A stretch of DNA of 64,000 nucleotides from Varanus komodoensis (taxonomy: Eukaryota > Chordata > Lepidosauria > Squamata > Varanidae). The position numbers and the translations under genes were made by a program. Location: assembly GCF_004798865.1 (NCBI RefSeq), contig NW_025335568.1:4905533-4969532 (forward strand). Direction: 5' to 3'. The notes beneath the pieces are model-generated. The model did not search any database, was not told the DNA's origin, and saw only the letters and a list, made by a program, of their open reading frames with translations. Below, piece after piece: positions 34,165-45,327 of the stretch (its first letter is position 1; every line of letters begins with the position of its first letter).

Positions 34165-34440
34165 GCTGGGCCTGGTCCAGATGCACCAGGGTTCTTCAGC
34201 ACCAGCCGGGAAGATCCTGCGGGCGCTGCCAGGCAGAGTCTTAAGTGAAGAGCTCACTCCCATTTTTCTGAAGTTATTATACATCAGAGCTGCCAAGAGA
34301 CCACTCCTACATGAGTTCTTTTAATCTTCTAAAGATGCTCTTCTAAAGACAGTGGGCAGCGCCACTTTTCATGGCAGGAAATTCCAGAGGTTCTGCTTCA
34401 TGGACAATCTTTTTTCTACTTGTCTGTCCTGAGCTTGACC
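34165..34440 (-). mobile_element. CR1 LINE 3' region, antisense, diverged
   Basis: The order of 'tggtccagatgcaccagg', 'gtgggcagcgccacttttc', 'ggaaattccagaggttctg' and 'tttctacttgtctgtcctgag' follows subfamily B copies at 20.1 and 29.4 kb (compare 'accacttcccattgcagataattccacagtttg..ttttatctgtt'). Old and patchy. Confidence 0.5.
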
Positions 34441-34539
34441 GTGGGGCTTCGTAGAGAGAGCTCTATGATCTGCTTGCATGTAGGAACTGATTCGCGAACA
34501 TCTGCACATGGGTTTGCCCCTTTCGCAAATGCATTGTCC

Positions 34540-35115
34540 CTGAGGGCACAGTCAGTGGACTTACTGGGGACATGGCAGGCAGGATTTCAATGTCTTCCCC
34601 ACAAGAAGTAGTGGTAAACATGTCAGGAAGGGTTAGCCAAGTGTCGATCTTGTTCTGTACTGTCAAGTCACCCTTATCTTAAGGTGACCCTTCATGAAAA
34701 TTCACGCGGTGCCTTCCTTTAGGGAGTCAATCCAATCTTCTGCCATCCGCATCCCATAGCACGATGGTCTTCTTCAGGGAGAAGTCTTGCTTTTTCAGGA
34801 TATGTCCAAAGTGCAACGGCCTCGGTTTCCTCATTGTTGCTTATAGGAAAAGTTCTGGATTGACTTGATCTTGGACCCTCTAGTTCATCTTTCTGTCAGT
34901 CCAGGGCATTTGCGAAGCAATCCTCCAGCACTGTGTTGAAAATGCATCATTTTTCTTCTTGCCAGCTCTCCTCACTGCCCAGTTTTCACATACTGATCGG
35001 GAAAACGATTGTGTGGCTGATCTCGGCCTTCGTCTCCAGTGAAACATTCTCATACTTTACAATCATTTCTAGTTTGTTCATTGCTGCCCTTCCCACTTTC
35101 AGTCTTCTTTGCAGC
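34540..35115 (-). mobile_element. RTE/BovB-type LINE, C-terminal region, antisense
   Basis: Colinear in nucleotide order with the copy at 47.24-47.71 kb: 'ggagtcaatccaatcttctgcc', 'atgtccaaagtg', 'aaaagttctggattgacttgatc', 'catctttctgtcagtccaggg' and 'gcgaagcaatcctccagcact'. Read on the minus strand it has a recognisable KVGKAAMNKLEMIVKYENVSL start to the C-terminal region of RTE ORF2. The frame is broken many times. It is a different BovB subfamily from the one at 9.9 kb. Confidence 0.65.
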
Positions 35116-37254
35116 CCTTCTAAATTCCTATATCTAATTTCAGTTGAACAATACACAGTTTATTGTTATGCCTTTGTTTTAATTACATTGGAAAATTTCC
35201 CAGAAGAAAGGTTGTGAAGACTGGTATATGAATGGTTGAAACAGTTTGCTTAGCAGTGGGGGGAACTCAACCAACCCTCTCCTTTCTGTTTCTGTGCTCC
35301 AGATAAATGCTACTCAAAATGTGTGTGTGTGTATGTGTGTTTGTGCATGCACACACATGTGTCCATGTGCATACCTATATTGGGAGGGTCAGACGTGGAT
35401 GAGCCCCTCTGAGTCTTTGATACTCTGGCATGTGCCCACCTAAACCAACACTGACACCTGCCCTGGTGTAATCCATCTATGGAAATCCATACTTTGAAGG
35501 TGGAGAAAGCAAGAAGAAAGGGCTGTGCGGCCACATCTTCCACCACTGATGTCCACTGAATTCACCCAAGCAATCTGCTAACAAGTGAAGGTCTTGGCCT
35601 GTTGTAGAGGGAAGGAATATTGCTGAAATTTCTCATGGTGATATCAAGGCTGATGCAGCTTTTTGCAGTTCTGCAAGTTATAAAACCAACTGGAGTTTAT
35701 TTCAGAATTTGCCAAGCCCTCCCACATCACCTCCTAGTGATTGATGTCACATCAAATATAATAATTATTATTAATAATGCTGATAGATAACAGCGTGGAA
35801 AATCAGATTATTAATAGACAACTGCTGTCACAGTTGATGTTCAAATCAAAAAAGTGGGAATAAAATGAAAGATGTTTGAAATAGGCATAAGGGGCAGAAG
35901 AATTCTGTGTTACAAGTTTTGGTTTAAAAAAAACTGAAATAAAAGTGTATCTCTTTCTAAATGTTGGCAGGTGTATGTCTTGGGCTTTGCAGCACGTAGG
36001 TCTTCAAGGCGGCGTAGAAATGTTTCCGAATGAAGTGGTTCGTGGTACCCACAGGGCAAGTTTGTACACGTACATTTTGTGCCTTAGAACGATGGGGCAG
36101 GCTCTCTCAACCATCGTACGCCTGGGGCCGGGGCCGGCTCTATCATTTGGCGCGGTGCAGTGGTTGTTTCTGGCAGCAGATATTGGAGGGTGGCGACAAG
36201 GTGCTGCAGGAGAGAAAGCTCAGCACCTGTAGCCTGTCCTGTACCCCCTAAATTAGCGAAATTAACACCTTCAGTGGGAGCTTTCCAGTATTCCTGGCAA
36301 TGGAGTATCTGGAAGTGGTGTGAGGAGGAGGAGAAGGGGGTTGTCGTTTAACAACCCCACCCTGCAAGTGCCTCGATTCATTGTCAGGCTCCGGGAGGCA
36401 GCAGTGGTGGAAAGCGCCACCGAAGTCCCGAGGTTAGCTCCTAGCTCTTTTTCCAGGAGTTCCACTTTGATCAGGGAGGGGAGATTTGGCAGAAGTTGTC
36501 TTGCCAAAGACAACCCATCAATTGTTTACAAAAAACAGACCAGTGTTGACGAAAATGTGCAGAGCCAGAGAAAACTACAAACATAATAGATGGGATTGAA
36601 ACACGGTGGGGAGGAGGTTACCCCGCAAAGCAAAAGAATCGGTGGAACTACGGGTGTTCCTGCAACCTCCATATTGGATACATTGGGCTCAGAACTGCTG
36701 CAGGGCTGCATCACGTCCTCTGGATGCCCACCGCACTACCCCCACCACCAAATTTGCCACTGAATGGCAGCACTGTGCCAGAAAGAAGCAATTTTTTTTC
36801 ATGAAAATGAGGCATGTCGGAAGCAAGTCTTATTTTTGGCAGCAAGCTCATGCTTCGTGGTTGCTTTCAGAAGTTCCCGGCATGTTGTGTTTGCAAGGAA
36901 AGTAGCACATTTTAAAAAATTGTCTTTTGTGGCTGTGGCAAATTTTGTGGCGGGGTGGGAGGGTGCTGTACAGGTGGTCCACAGGGTGCATGTTGCCCAT
37001 TTCTGTCTCAGGTGGCCTACACACACGCACGCACGCACACATGCACCACTCCCCAGTTGATAAGAGATACATCCTTGGGTGAAATATTTCTTATGGACTC
37101 TAAAGTGCTACTTTTCCTAAGCTTCATTGTGAGATCTAGTACATTGCAATGTTTTTATCCCCGTGGTGGAAAATGTAAAACATCAGTGATCTTCCAGTTA
37201 TCCCACACTGGCAGCATGCGGACTTGGGAGAAGGTGTGTTGATCTCTTGCAAAG
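35116..37254. other. Unassigned DNA
   Basis: About 2.1 kb. It contains a TG-rich tract at 35318-35362 and an imperfect CA tract at 37020-37044. 36.24-36.53 kb has a short inverted-repeat look ('gggttgtcgtttaacaaccc') but no defined element. No gene recognised. Confidence 0.4.
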
Positions 37255-37391
37255 AGATCCAACCTGTCAGTCCTAGAGGAGATCAACCCTGACTGCTCTT
37301 TGGAAGGCCAGATGCTGAAGATGGAACTCAAATACTCTGGCCACCTACTGAGAAGGAACAAGTCATTGCAGAAGACCCTGATGCTTGGAAT
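37255..37391 (+). mobile_element. BovB LINE fragment 1 of a mosaic
   Basis: It encodes SVLEEINPDCSLEGQMLKME and LKYSGHLLRRNKSLQKTLML, the same stretch found at 10.18-10.31 kb and again at 37.59-37.71 kb. It stops abruptly at about 37391. Confidence 0.9.
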
Positions 37392-37418
37392 GTGCTCCCC
37401 AGAGAGGTTCACCTGCCA
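37392..37418 (+). mobile_element. Short L2-clade-like insert between BovB pieces
   Basis: The sequence 'ctccccagagaggttcacctg' matches the LPREVHLxP codons of the L2-clade protein, seen in antisense at 27.0 and 43.4 kb. Only about 27 bp, so the match is suggestive. Confidence 0.4.
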
Positions 37419-37890
37419 CCTGTTGACAAACATGTGTATAGTCAAGGCGATGGTTTTCCCAGTTGCAATGTATGGCTGTGAAAGCTGGACCATAAGGAAG
37501 GCTGAGCGCCGAAGGATTGAGGCCTCTGAATTGTGGTGCTGGCAGAGACTCCTGTGAGTCCCTTGGACCGCAAGGCGATCAAACTGGTCAGTCCTAGAGG
37601 AGATCAACCCTGACTGCTCTTTAGAAGGCCAGATGCTGAAGATGAACCTCAAATACTTTGGCCACCTAATGAGAAGGAAGGACTCCCTGGAGAAGAGCCT
37701 AATGCTGGGAACAATAGATGGCAAAAGAAGGAGGGGACGGCAGAGGATGAGGTGGCTGGATGGAGTCACTGGGGCAGTGGGTGTGAACTTGGGTGGACTT
37801 CGAGGGATGGAGGACGGGAGAGCCTGGAGGAATGTTGTCCATGGGATCATGATGGGCAGGGCATGACTTTGCAACTACACTACAACAACA
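37419..37890 (+). mobile_element. BovB LINE fragment 2, C-terminal coding remnant
   Basis: It encodes PVAMYGCESWTIRKAERRRI, EASELWCWQRLL, a stop at 37555-37557 where the 9.9 kb copy has Arg (CGA to TGA, a CpG-decay change), then PWTARRSNWSVLEEINPDC, KYFGHLMRRKDSLEKSLMLG and RGRQRMRWLDGVTGAVGV. It ends in 'gcatgactttgcaac', as the 9.9 kb copy does. Because it starts upstream of fragment 1's content, the locus carries the SVLEEIN segment twice in tandem. Confidence 0.92.
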
Positions 37891-39228
37891 TGTTGATGCC
37901 TAGCATGGAATGAGGAAGAAGTCAAAAAAGAATGGCAGAAAAGCAAGGGGGCTATGGGACCGAGCCACACTCCGTGGCTTGGTCACGGCACTCTTTCGGA
38001 TGGCTTTTGGCTACAATCTCCATGTTCTGTAAATCCCCAGGGAATGGCATTTGATCATCACGCAGAACCATGCCAGGGGGAGTTATGAGAAATACGAATA
38101 GCGGCCACCAAAGGCACCAAGTCCAGGTAAGGCCTCCTTAGTCTTTTTACCATTGTCCTCTTAAAAACGGCTGAAATGTTCCCCCTCTGTATTTAACAAC
38201 ATAAAAATGAGATGTCGGGATAGAGTTGTTCCCAATTCATGTCATTTCTGATATCTAGGTGAAATGAAGCAATTTCAGTGGGGTAAAATGGTTTCCTAAA
38301 AAAGATCTATCAGGTTTGACTTTTCAACAAGTTTGTCTTGTTTTCTGCCGTAGTTTCTCCTAGCTTCCTTTGTCCTCCTGCCATCGTTGTAGGAACATTT
38401 ATTTATTTATATAGTTGTTTGTATTTATAGGGTGCCTATAATTGCCGAGGCCTTCCTAGGAACATGACAGGTGTCACCCACTCACTGATCATGCAGTGAA
38501 TGGTATGATTTCATGACATTATATAACCAGTCAGAGCAGGCAGCACGATGACAACACCGAATGGCAAGCGGGGACAATCAGAAGGAGCACAGTAAGTAAG
38601 CAAGCAAGCAAATCATGAAATAAGTAACGCATATTTGTTCAAGGCATATTGAAAAATAAGCAGAAACCAGAGCTGTTTTCCAGCACTTTTGCAAATGTTT
38701 ATAGGGAAAAAATGTAAGTCACGTTGGTGCCCTGGCCCTTTCGATACACGTGCAATCAATTATCTGCAAACCATTCACCCTCACCACTAGTTGAGAACTT
38801 GTTTAGTTCTTAGTTTAATACAAAATGACATTTCACACTTCTTGAACTAGCTAGCACAATTTTCGTTAATGCTCACGCTTTTCTGAACTTTATAGCGTGG
38901 TCCTCCAATATAAGAACGCATATCAGGTGCCTATTTTAGGGGGAACTGCATACAAAAAGGTATGGATCAAAGGAAACTGTATGCAAAATTTGCATATATT
39001 AGGGGGAAACACATAGAACATTCATTCAAATACAAATAAAAAACCATGCACTGATGAGGAAATGGGATGACCAGGGTCCGGAGTGTGTGGGAGTGAAAAC
39101 CGTATAGGAAGGGAAACAATTTTGCGCATCCCTGCTTTGCAAGGAAGATGCCAAAGGCACATTGCAGGACTGTCCCCCCATCTCTCAGGTCTGCAAAAGT
39201 GTTAGCCCTAATGCCAGCTTAGGCTCAT
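37891..39228. other. Unassigned DNA
   Basis: About 1.3 kb. A 'tttatttatttatatag..ctgccg'-like stretch at 38.40-38.47 kb and short AAGC repeats at 38.59-38.61 kb are visible, with 'gcaaaatttgcatat' words near 38.98 kb. No gene recognised. Confidence 0.4.
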
Positions 39229-39229
39229 G

Positions 39230-39885
39230 CAGCTTGCTGTGTGAAGCAGCTTGCACCCCTGCCTGAGACAGTGCATGCAAAGAGTATATTACTGCAGTGC
39301 GCTCTACATGGGGCTGCCCTTGAAGACGGTCCGGATGCTGCAACTGGTGCAGAACAGAGCTGCCAGGCTGCTGACGGGGACTGGGCGTTACTCTCACACG
39401 ACACCGGTCCTCTACCAGCTCCACTGCCTTCCAGTTGAAGTCCCGGTCCAATTCAAGGTGCTGGTTTTGACCTCTGAAGCCCTAAACGGCTTGGGACCAG
39501 GATACCCAAAGGAGCGTCTCCTTCCTTATATGCCCGCACTCCCCCTAAGATCTGCGGGAGAAGCCCTGCTCTGGGAACCCTCTGTAAGAGAGGTAAAAAG
39601 GTGATCAGCTGGACTTCCCAGAGAGGTACGCCTGGCACCGAGCTTACACTCTTTTTGGGGCCATGCCAAAACATTTTTATTTAAACAGTATTTTAAAATT
39701 TAACAACTTTTAATCCTTGGTTGCTCTGTTTGTTTTGTGATTTATTGTTTTGTTCTGTTTCAATTTATTTATTAGAAATTGTTGTTTTAATTGTTCTTTT
39801 AAATATTGTAAGCCGTCCTGAGATTTTTGTATAATAGGACGGCATACAAAAGCTTTAAATAAATACATACATACATACATTGCGG
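39230..39885 (+). mobile_element. L2-clade LINE, C-terminal coding and 3' UTR, sense
   Basis: The best-preserved sense copy. Translation from 39290 gives YYCSALYMGLPLKTVRMLQL, VQNRAARLLTGTGRYSHTTP, VLYQLHCLPVEVPVQFKVLV, LTSEALNGLGPGYPKERLLP and LPLRSAGEALLWEPSVREV, then a stop where family members continue into RRAFSAVAPxLWNALP. This is the region C-terminal to the RT palm in L2/Rex/CR1-group LINEs. The 3' UTR ends 'taagccgtcctgag..aggacggcatacaaaagc' and (ATAC)n. The L2 clade is my best assignment; a neighbouring CR1-group clade is possible. Confidence 0.75.
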
Positions 39886-40768
39886 TCAGTCGGTTTCATG
39901 CAGTTTCACATCCAGTCAGCACCGTGCTTGGGAAAGGCATATATATATCGCAGGATAACTCTTGCAGCTGTGTGAACATTTCATGAGAACCGAGCGTATT
40001 CAAATACATCACCATTATCCCCTTTTCTTGATCTCCATATGATCTTTCATTCTTTGACTTCTTAGCTATATCATTTCTAAGCTGAAAAAGCCCGAATCTT
40101 TTGCATGTAATTATGGTAAAGATTTTCCGGTCAATCCTGTCACTTCTTTAAACTCTGCTTTTCCATTTCAATTTTCATCTTTTTATTGATCTCTTCCAGA
40201 GGACAAGTTTGGGATGAGGAACTGAATAACAATCTGAGCTTGGGAGGGCCATCCCAAGCGCGTCTTTCACTCTCTGTGGGTGGATGTGCCACTTTCTCTG
40301 TGTTGGAAGGTTACTTAGGTTGCAAGTAAGAGGGATGCTGAGGATCGGAGGGATGTTGCTCTTCTCTCGGGCTTTCCTTCTGCACTTTGCAACCCTTTCG
40401 TAGCAGCTTTGCCCTCTCGGCAAGCTGCTTTGAAGGACTGAGCAACGGAATTATTCTTAGCGCGGCCTTTCCCCCTGCTGGTTCACTGGGAGGGTTTGAC
40501 TGGGGAGGACTGGTGCGGACAATGTATGCTGGTATTTGCACCCACTTTTGCAGAGGGTTGGAATTTTGATACTTGGGTGAGAAAGGATGGGAGAAGGTGG
40601 GAGAAGGTGGAAGCGGTTCAGGTGCTTTTTTTGACTCACCACACTGACTCACAAATAGCCGCAGTGTCCTTGAGTGCTGTTAGCTACATGGGTGGGATCA
40701 GGCATCTCTCATCACCTCCTGGAGATGCCAAGAAGTACATATATGGCGCCACAATGGACGTTGTCCAT
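39886..40768. other. Unassigned DNA
   Basis: Nothing recognised. Confidence 0.45.
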
Positions 40769-40769
40769 T

Positions 40770-40994
40770 GGTGGTGGGGAGTGTTGGCGACATATAGGTA
40801 CATGAGGGGGTGTCACACGGAGGTGGGTAGAGACCTGTTCTCCCCTGCAGAGGAAGGCAGGACGTGCTGCAACGGAGCAAAGCTCAGGGAACCCAGGTTC
40901 CATTTGGATGCCAGGAAGCGCTTCCTGACAGGTTGAAGCCCCATTGGTGAAGGTGTCCAAGGACAGGCTGGACATGCGAACGGTAGGCATTACT
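40770..40994 (+). mobile_element. CR1 LINE (subfamily A), truncated at its 3' end
   Basis: Colinear with 30-270 of the window: 'gttggcgacatataggtac', 'gtgtcacacggaggtggg', 'gatgccaggaagcgcttcctg' and 'aaggacaggctggacatgcg'. It stops at 'ggtaggcatta', where the next CR1 begins, without its usual 3' end. Confidence 0.85.
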
Positions 40995-41387
40995 CAGACC
41001 TGGAATGCAGTGTTCAGGTTTGGGCACCCAGGTTTATAAAGGAGTCTGATGACCTGGAGAGGGTTTAGAAGAGGGCAACAAAGATGATGTCATGTCTTAT
41101 GAGAGAGGCTGAAAGAACCGGGCCTGTTCAGCCTTGAGAAAAGAAGGGAGCTCATCGGCTGTCACAAAGAGGAAGGAGAAGACCTCTTCTCACGCATCCC
41201 AGATTATAGGACACTGCACATTGAACTTAAACTACAGTACACCAGATGCGGGCTAGACACCAGGAAGAATTTCCTGACTGTGAGATGAAGCTAGACAGTC
41301 ATCTGTGTGGGATGGTGTAGTGAGAGTCCTGCACCAGCAGGGGGTTGGACTCGATGGCCTTCCCGGCCCCTATTCTGTGACTCTGTG
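40995..41387 (+). mobile_element. CR1 LINE 3' region (subfamily C)
   Basis: It starts 'ctggaatgcagtgttcagg', then covers the codons of the GLFSLEKR block ('ctgttcagccttgagaaaag'), 'caccaggaagaatttcctgac', and the 3' end 'agggggttggactcgatggcc' with 'attctgtgactctgtg'. It abuts the truncated CR1 to its left. Confidence 0.85.
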
Positions 41388-42326
41388 TGAGGACAAGTTT
41401 TTGTGGTTTCAGTCTTGAAGTGCTTTGAAGGCAGGCTGAATTCTGTCTCTCATGCAGGGGGAGGGAAGGACGAAAGGCACGTTTCTGGTTGACTTATGGT
41501 GGTTTCGTCCAACTTAAGTCTCTTTTTGGAGTAGAGTTTGGTTTCTGGTCAAGTTCACAGAGAAAGTGCTGCACTCACCATGAGCGGAAAATGCCAAGCC
41601 CAGTTGCTAAGTAGCAGCTCCTAGAGAATTTAAAGGAGGGGGCTGAAAGGGTGACAGTTGACTGATAGAAAGTGAAAGCCCCCCACCCTGAAACACTGTC
41701 GCTATCCAGAAGAGTAAGCCGTAGAGTTACAAACGGGTTCTGGCTGGAGTTTTCCTTGGAAGATAACACACATTTTTGCAAAACCTCAAAATAAGAGCTC
41801 TGGGGAGGAACTGTTAACCAAGTTTGGGTTTGCAAGGATGGATTTGATCAAATTCTATTTTGATATGCCTGTAACAAACAACTGTTCCCCACCGCAGCTG
41901 CTTCATGAAATTATCCATGCACGGCACACCATATTAATAAGTCCAATTCGGTCTATGTTCTTTTCAGGAGTTTGTGGTGCAGGGAACAAAAATAAACGTT
42001 TGCACAAGCAGCCTTGATTATATTGACTTCTGAGTCAGTCCACATCTTCCTCAGCCCCAAACCTCTCTCCATCTGGTCTGAGCTTCTACAAGGAACCACA
42101 TGTTTTCCTGGTGACTTCCAAAGTCAGCTCAAGCTGGGGTTACTTTAGCATTGCATCAGAAGTGCAACCGGGCAAAGAAGTTAAGGCAGGCTATGAACAT
42201 GTCTTGGATCTCCTTGTTAAGGATTGTGCAGAAGCCTGTATTCAGTATGTTTGGAACATCTGTATGATACAAAGGAAATAACCCAATATTGGCAATCCAT
42301 CTGCATGCATGCCGATAGCAGGGACA
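41388..42326. other. Unassigned DNA
   Basis: About 940 bp with nothing recognised. Confidence 0.45.
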
Positions 42327-42371
<45 letters not shown>

Positions 42372-42372
42372 T
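42327..42372. repeat. (TTA)n microsatellite
   Basis: About 15 TTA units forming the tail of the adjoining minus-strand L2-clade 3' end. Confidence 0.97.
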
Positions 42373-42430
42373 AAAGTTTTTATATGCTGTCCCCTTGCTA
42401 CATAGCCTCGGGACGGCTCACAGAACCATT
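42370..42430 (-). mobile_element. L2-clade LINE 3' tip, antisense
   Basis: 'tttatatgctgtccccttgc' and 'gcctcgggacggctcacag' match the terminal 60 bp of the copies at 26.8 and 43.2 kb. Confidence 0.75.
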
Positions 42431-42459
42431 GCTTGCTGTTGCAACTCAGAAAACTATCA

Positions 42460-42645
42460 TTTATTTATTAACTAAAAGCTTTTATAGGGGGTCCACTACA
42501 AGTGTCTTGGGATGGCTTACAAGAAGAAGGGGGAAAAATGAAAATATAAAACAAAACAGGGCACTGCATCCAACCTCAATAATAAAACCTAGGAAAAAAC
42601 CAATTAAACATTAAAATGATGGGAAAATAAAAACTAGCTGAATCT
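42460..42645 (-). mobile_element. L2-clade LINE 3' UTR (second subfamily), antisense
   Basis: 'actaaaagcttttatagggg', 'cactacaagtgtcttgggatg' and 'cattaaaatgatgggaaaat' match 60.75-60.89 kb nearly word for word. Confidence 0.75.
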
Positions 42646-42707
42646 GCTCCTCCCAGAAAAAGCCTTGTCAGTGGAACATCTTCCCAGTGACGGGTTCAAG
42701 GCCTTTA

Positions 42708-42800
42708 CTCTAAGTCTCAAGTCAAGACTCAGGTTTTTACCTTCAAGTCGAAGTGGAGTCTCAAGTCTTTGTAAGAAGCTCTCAAGTCAAGTCTCAAGTC
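42708..42800. repeat. Imperfect tandem repeat of TCTCAAGTC
   Basis: The words 'tctcaagtc', 'aagactcagg' and 'tcaagtcgaag' recur with irregular spacing, about eight times in 95 bp. Confidence 0.75.
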
Positions 42801-43160
42801 ATGAACTGCCAGTCATGAACCAGCAACATTAAGTCTCTGGGGAAGACAGTGGGGGAGGGAGAGCGACCCTCAGTGCAGGGATCCAGTGACCCCCTGAAAG
42901 CCCCCTCCAAAATAATTGGAGCACTCTGATCCCCCCCCCCCCCCAGTGTGCACTCCACTGCACCCTTGATCCTGGCCAATCAGGGATCACAGTTTGGGCA
43001 GAATGGCATTGCAACTTTATGTAGATAATCTGATTTGGCTATTGGCTGAAGAGGTCCCCCAGGGCAAATGAAGCCCATATAGTGTGAGGACAATGCTTTC
43101 TCCACTGGTCACATATGAACAGGCCAACCAAACAGGAATCAAGGATGAGAAGAGGGATAG
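42801..43160. other. Unassigned DNA with C homopolymer
   Basis: It includes a 14-base C run at 42931-42944. Nothing else recognised. Confidence 0.5.
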
Positions 43161-43161
43161 T

Positions 43162-43560
43162 TAATTATTTATTATTTATTTATTTAGAGTTTTTGTATGC
43201 TGTCCCATCGCTTACAGCCTCGGGATGGCTCACATAAATAAATAAACATGGTACAAAATACAATTAAAATCCAGAAACACCCTGGCTGCACAATTAAAAC
43301 CTATAGATATTAAACGTTGTTAAAATATTTTTTAAATAAAAAGGTCTTGGCCTGGCGCCGAAAAGCAAATAATGACGGCGCCAGGTGGACCTCTCTGGCG
43401 AGCGCATTCCATAGATTGGGTGCCACCGCAGAGAAGGCCCTCCTCCGGGAACTTTGCCTCCTGATGTCTCTCACGGAGGGCTCCTGGAGGAGAGCCCCTG
43501 CTGCCAATCTCAAGGGGCGGGAGGGCAAATAAGGAAGCAGGCGTTCCATTAGGTATCCAG
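43162..43560 (-). mobile_element. L2-clade LINE, 3' end, antisense
   Basis: The minus-strand frame 43549-43310 reads YLPSRPLRLAAGALLQEPSV, RRAFSAVAPNLWNALAREVH, LAPSLFAFRRQAKTFLFKKYF and a natural stop, then the 3' UTR to 43162. Its close match to 26755-27163 (same frame, same stop) points to one recently active subfamily. Confidence 0.82.
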
Positions 43561-44132
43561 GTCCCAGCTCTTAACTCAGCCATTTGACAGCAGCCCTTGA
43601 AAAAACCATTCCCTGCACGGGGTGGGAGCTCTTTGTGAACTGAGTCCTTTCAGCTCAAGCTGCCCATGTGCACTGGAAGTCCAGACTGAAGAACAGCGGG
43701 TTTGGAAGGCAAGTTTGGAGACAAGGCAGGAGAACGGTCAGGATCAGAAGCCAAACAAGAAGCTTGGACTGGAGATCACAGGTAGTCCTGAATGCTCACA
43801 AAAGCACCACTGAAATAGGAAGCCCTTTTATACAATCCCATTAGACAGTTTGCCAGAGTTTCTTTTTTGGGTGGGGTGAACAAGGAGCGGAACTTCAAGT
43901 AGTGCATTGGGTGGATGCCCGTAATACTCAGAGATTTGAACTCCTCTGAGGATTGTCACCACTCGTTAAAAAGTTTCCCACTCTTCTGAAATATTGACAG
44001 AAAGTTTCATCAGAGGAAGGACTGCCAAATTTTCCTGGCTTTATGTTAAGGGACAGTTTGCTTTTATATTCTACTCGGTTTCTGAAGCTCTGTTCTTTCT
44101 CTCCATTCCAATTTGATCTTTGGCAGAGTGAA
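43561..44132. other. Unassigned DNA
   Basis: Nothing recognised. Confidence 0.45.
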
Positions 44133-44133
44133 A

Positions 44134-44645
44134 TCTAGAATGCTGTGTTGAGTTCTGGGCACCAAGATTTAAGAAAGATGAACAAAAACTAGAAAGGGTC
44201 CAGCGGAGGGCAACAAAAATGATCCAGGGTTTGGAAACACTGCCCTGTGAGAGACTGAGAGAACTGGGCATGTTCAGCCTTGAGAAGAGAAGGCTGAGGG
44301 GGGACATGAGATCCCTCTATAAGCACCTCAAAGGCTGTCACAAAGAAGAAGGTCAAGATCTCTTGCTGATACCAGAGCGCAGGACTCAGAAGAATCAAGT
44401 CAAGTTGCGGCAACCCAGATTCAGGCTGGGCATCAGGAAAAGCTTCCTCACAGTCAGAGCAATCCCACAGTGGAACCAGCTGCCTGGAGAGGTGGGGTCT
44501 CTCCCACACTGGAGGCATTAAAAAAGAACTGGACAGCCCTCTGAGTGGGATGGTGTGACTTGGTGTCCTGCACCAGCAGGGGGTTGGACTTGATGGCCTT
44601 CATGGCCCCTTCCAACTGTACTATTCATGATTCTTTGATACTACA
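44134..44645 (+). mobile_element. CR1 LINE, C-terminal coding and 3' end
   Basis: It covers the CR1 ORF2 end (FWAPRFKKDE, then the codons for [20 protein letters not shown] and YKHLKGCHKEEGQDLLLIPE), FRLGIRKSFLTVRAIPQWNQ and LPGEVGSLPHW, then 'cagcagggggttggacttgat' and 'actattcatgattcttt'. A frameshift lies near the FSLEK block. Otherwise it is well preserved. Confidence 0.92.
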
Positions 44646-45326
44646 AACTGTGTGAAGGGGCTTGATCAAGTGCTGAAATGCTCCCCTCCCACACACAAAT
44701 GACATCCCTAGAAATCTCTGGCTGATGGGCCTCTTGCACTACATCAGTCCTGGCCTCTGACTTTCAGCCTAAGCGCAGAAGCCAATTCTGAGACCTTTTA
44801 CAGTGGGTAACTAAATCTAAGAGAAGTCTCATTTCAACTTTTCATAATGGGGGAAAATGCAAACAATTGGGGGAGGGCTGCTACTCCCCTGCTGTATGTC
44901 AGCTAAAGGATGCTGGCCTTTGAACGGTGAGGACTAGAAGCTTGACATTAGGCAGTTAAAGTAATAAGGAGGGTGAGCAAGAATGGATAGGAATTTAGAT
45001 CAGCTTGCCAATATGGAGGTCATATGAAAAGTAGGCTGACACAATCAAACCAATCCACCAGCATTTGTGGTACTGAAAGTATCTGAGCTGGAAGAAGCAA
45101 TTAGCTATGGAATCTGTCTGGTTGCAGGAAGGTTTTATTCATGTGGGCGTCTCTCCAAAACTTTATGGGTGTTAATTAGGCAGGATATTATAATGCTAGA
45201 TGTTGAGATAACTTCAAAAGATTTCTAACCTACTTTAGCATGCCCTCTGTGAACCCAGACCTTTTTAGGCGACAGCAACTTCTTAACTCAGATTCTATCT
45301 CAGTGCAGAGAATAGAGAAGGGCTCA
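44646..45326. other. Unassigned DNA
   Basis: About 680 bp with nothing recognised. Confidence 0.45.
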
Positions 45327-45327
45327 T

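Noticed and set aside
37155-37874. 239-codon minus-strand frame
   Set aside because: It is the antisense shadow of the BovB mosaic coded on the plus strand.
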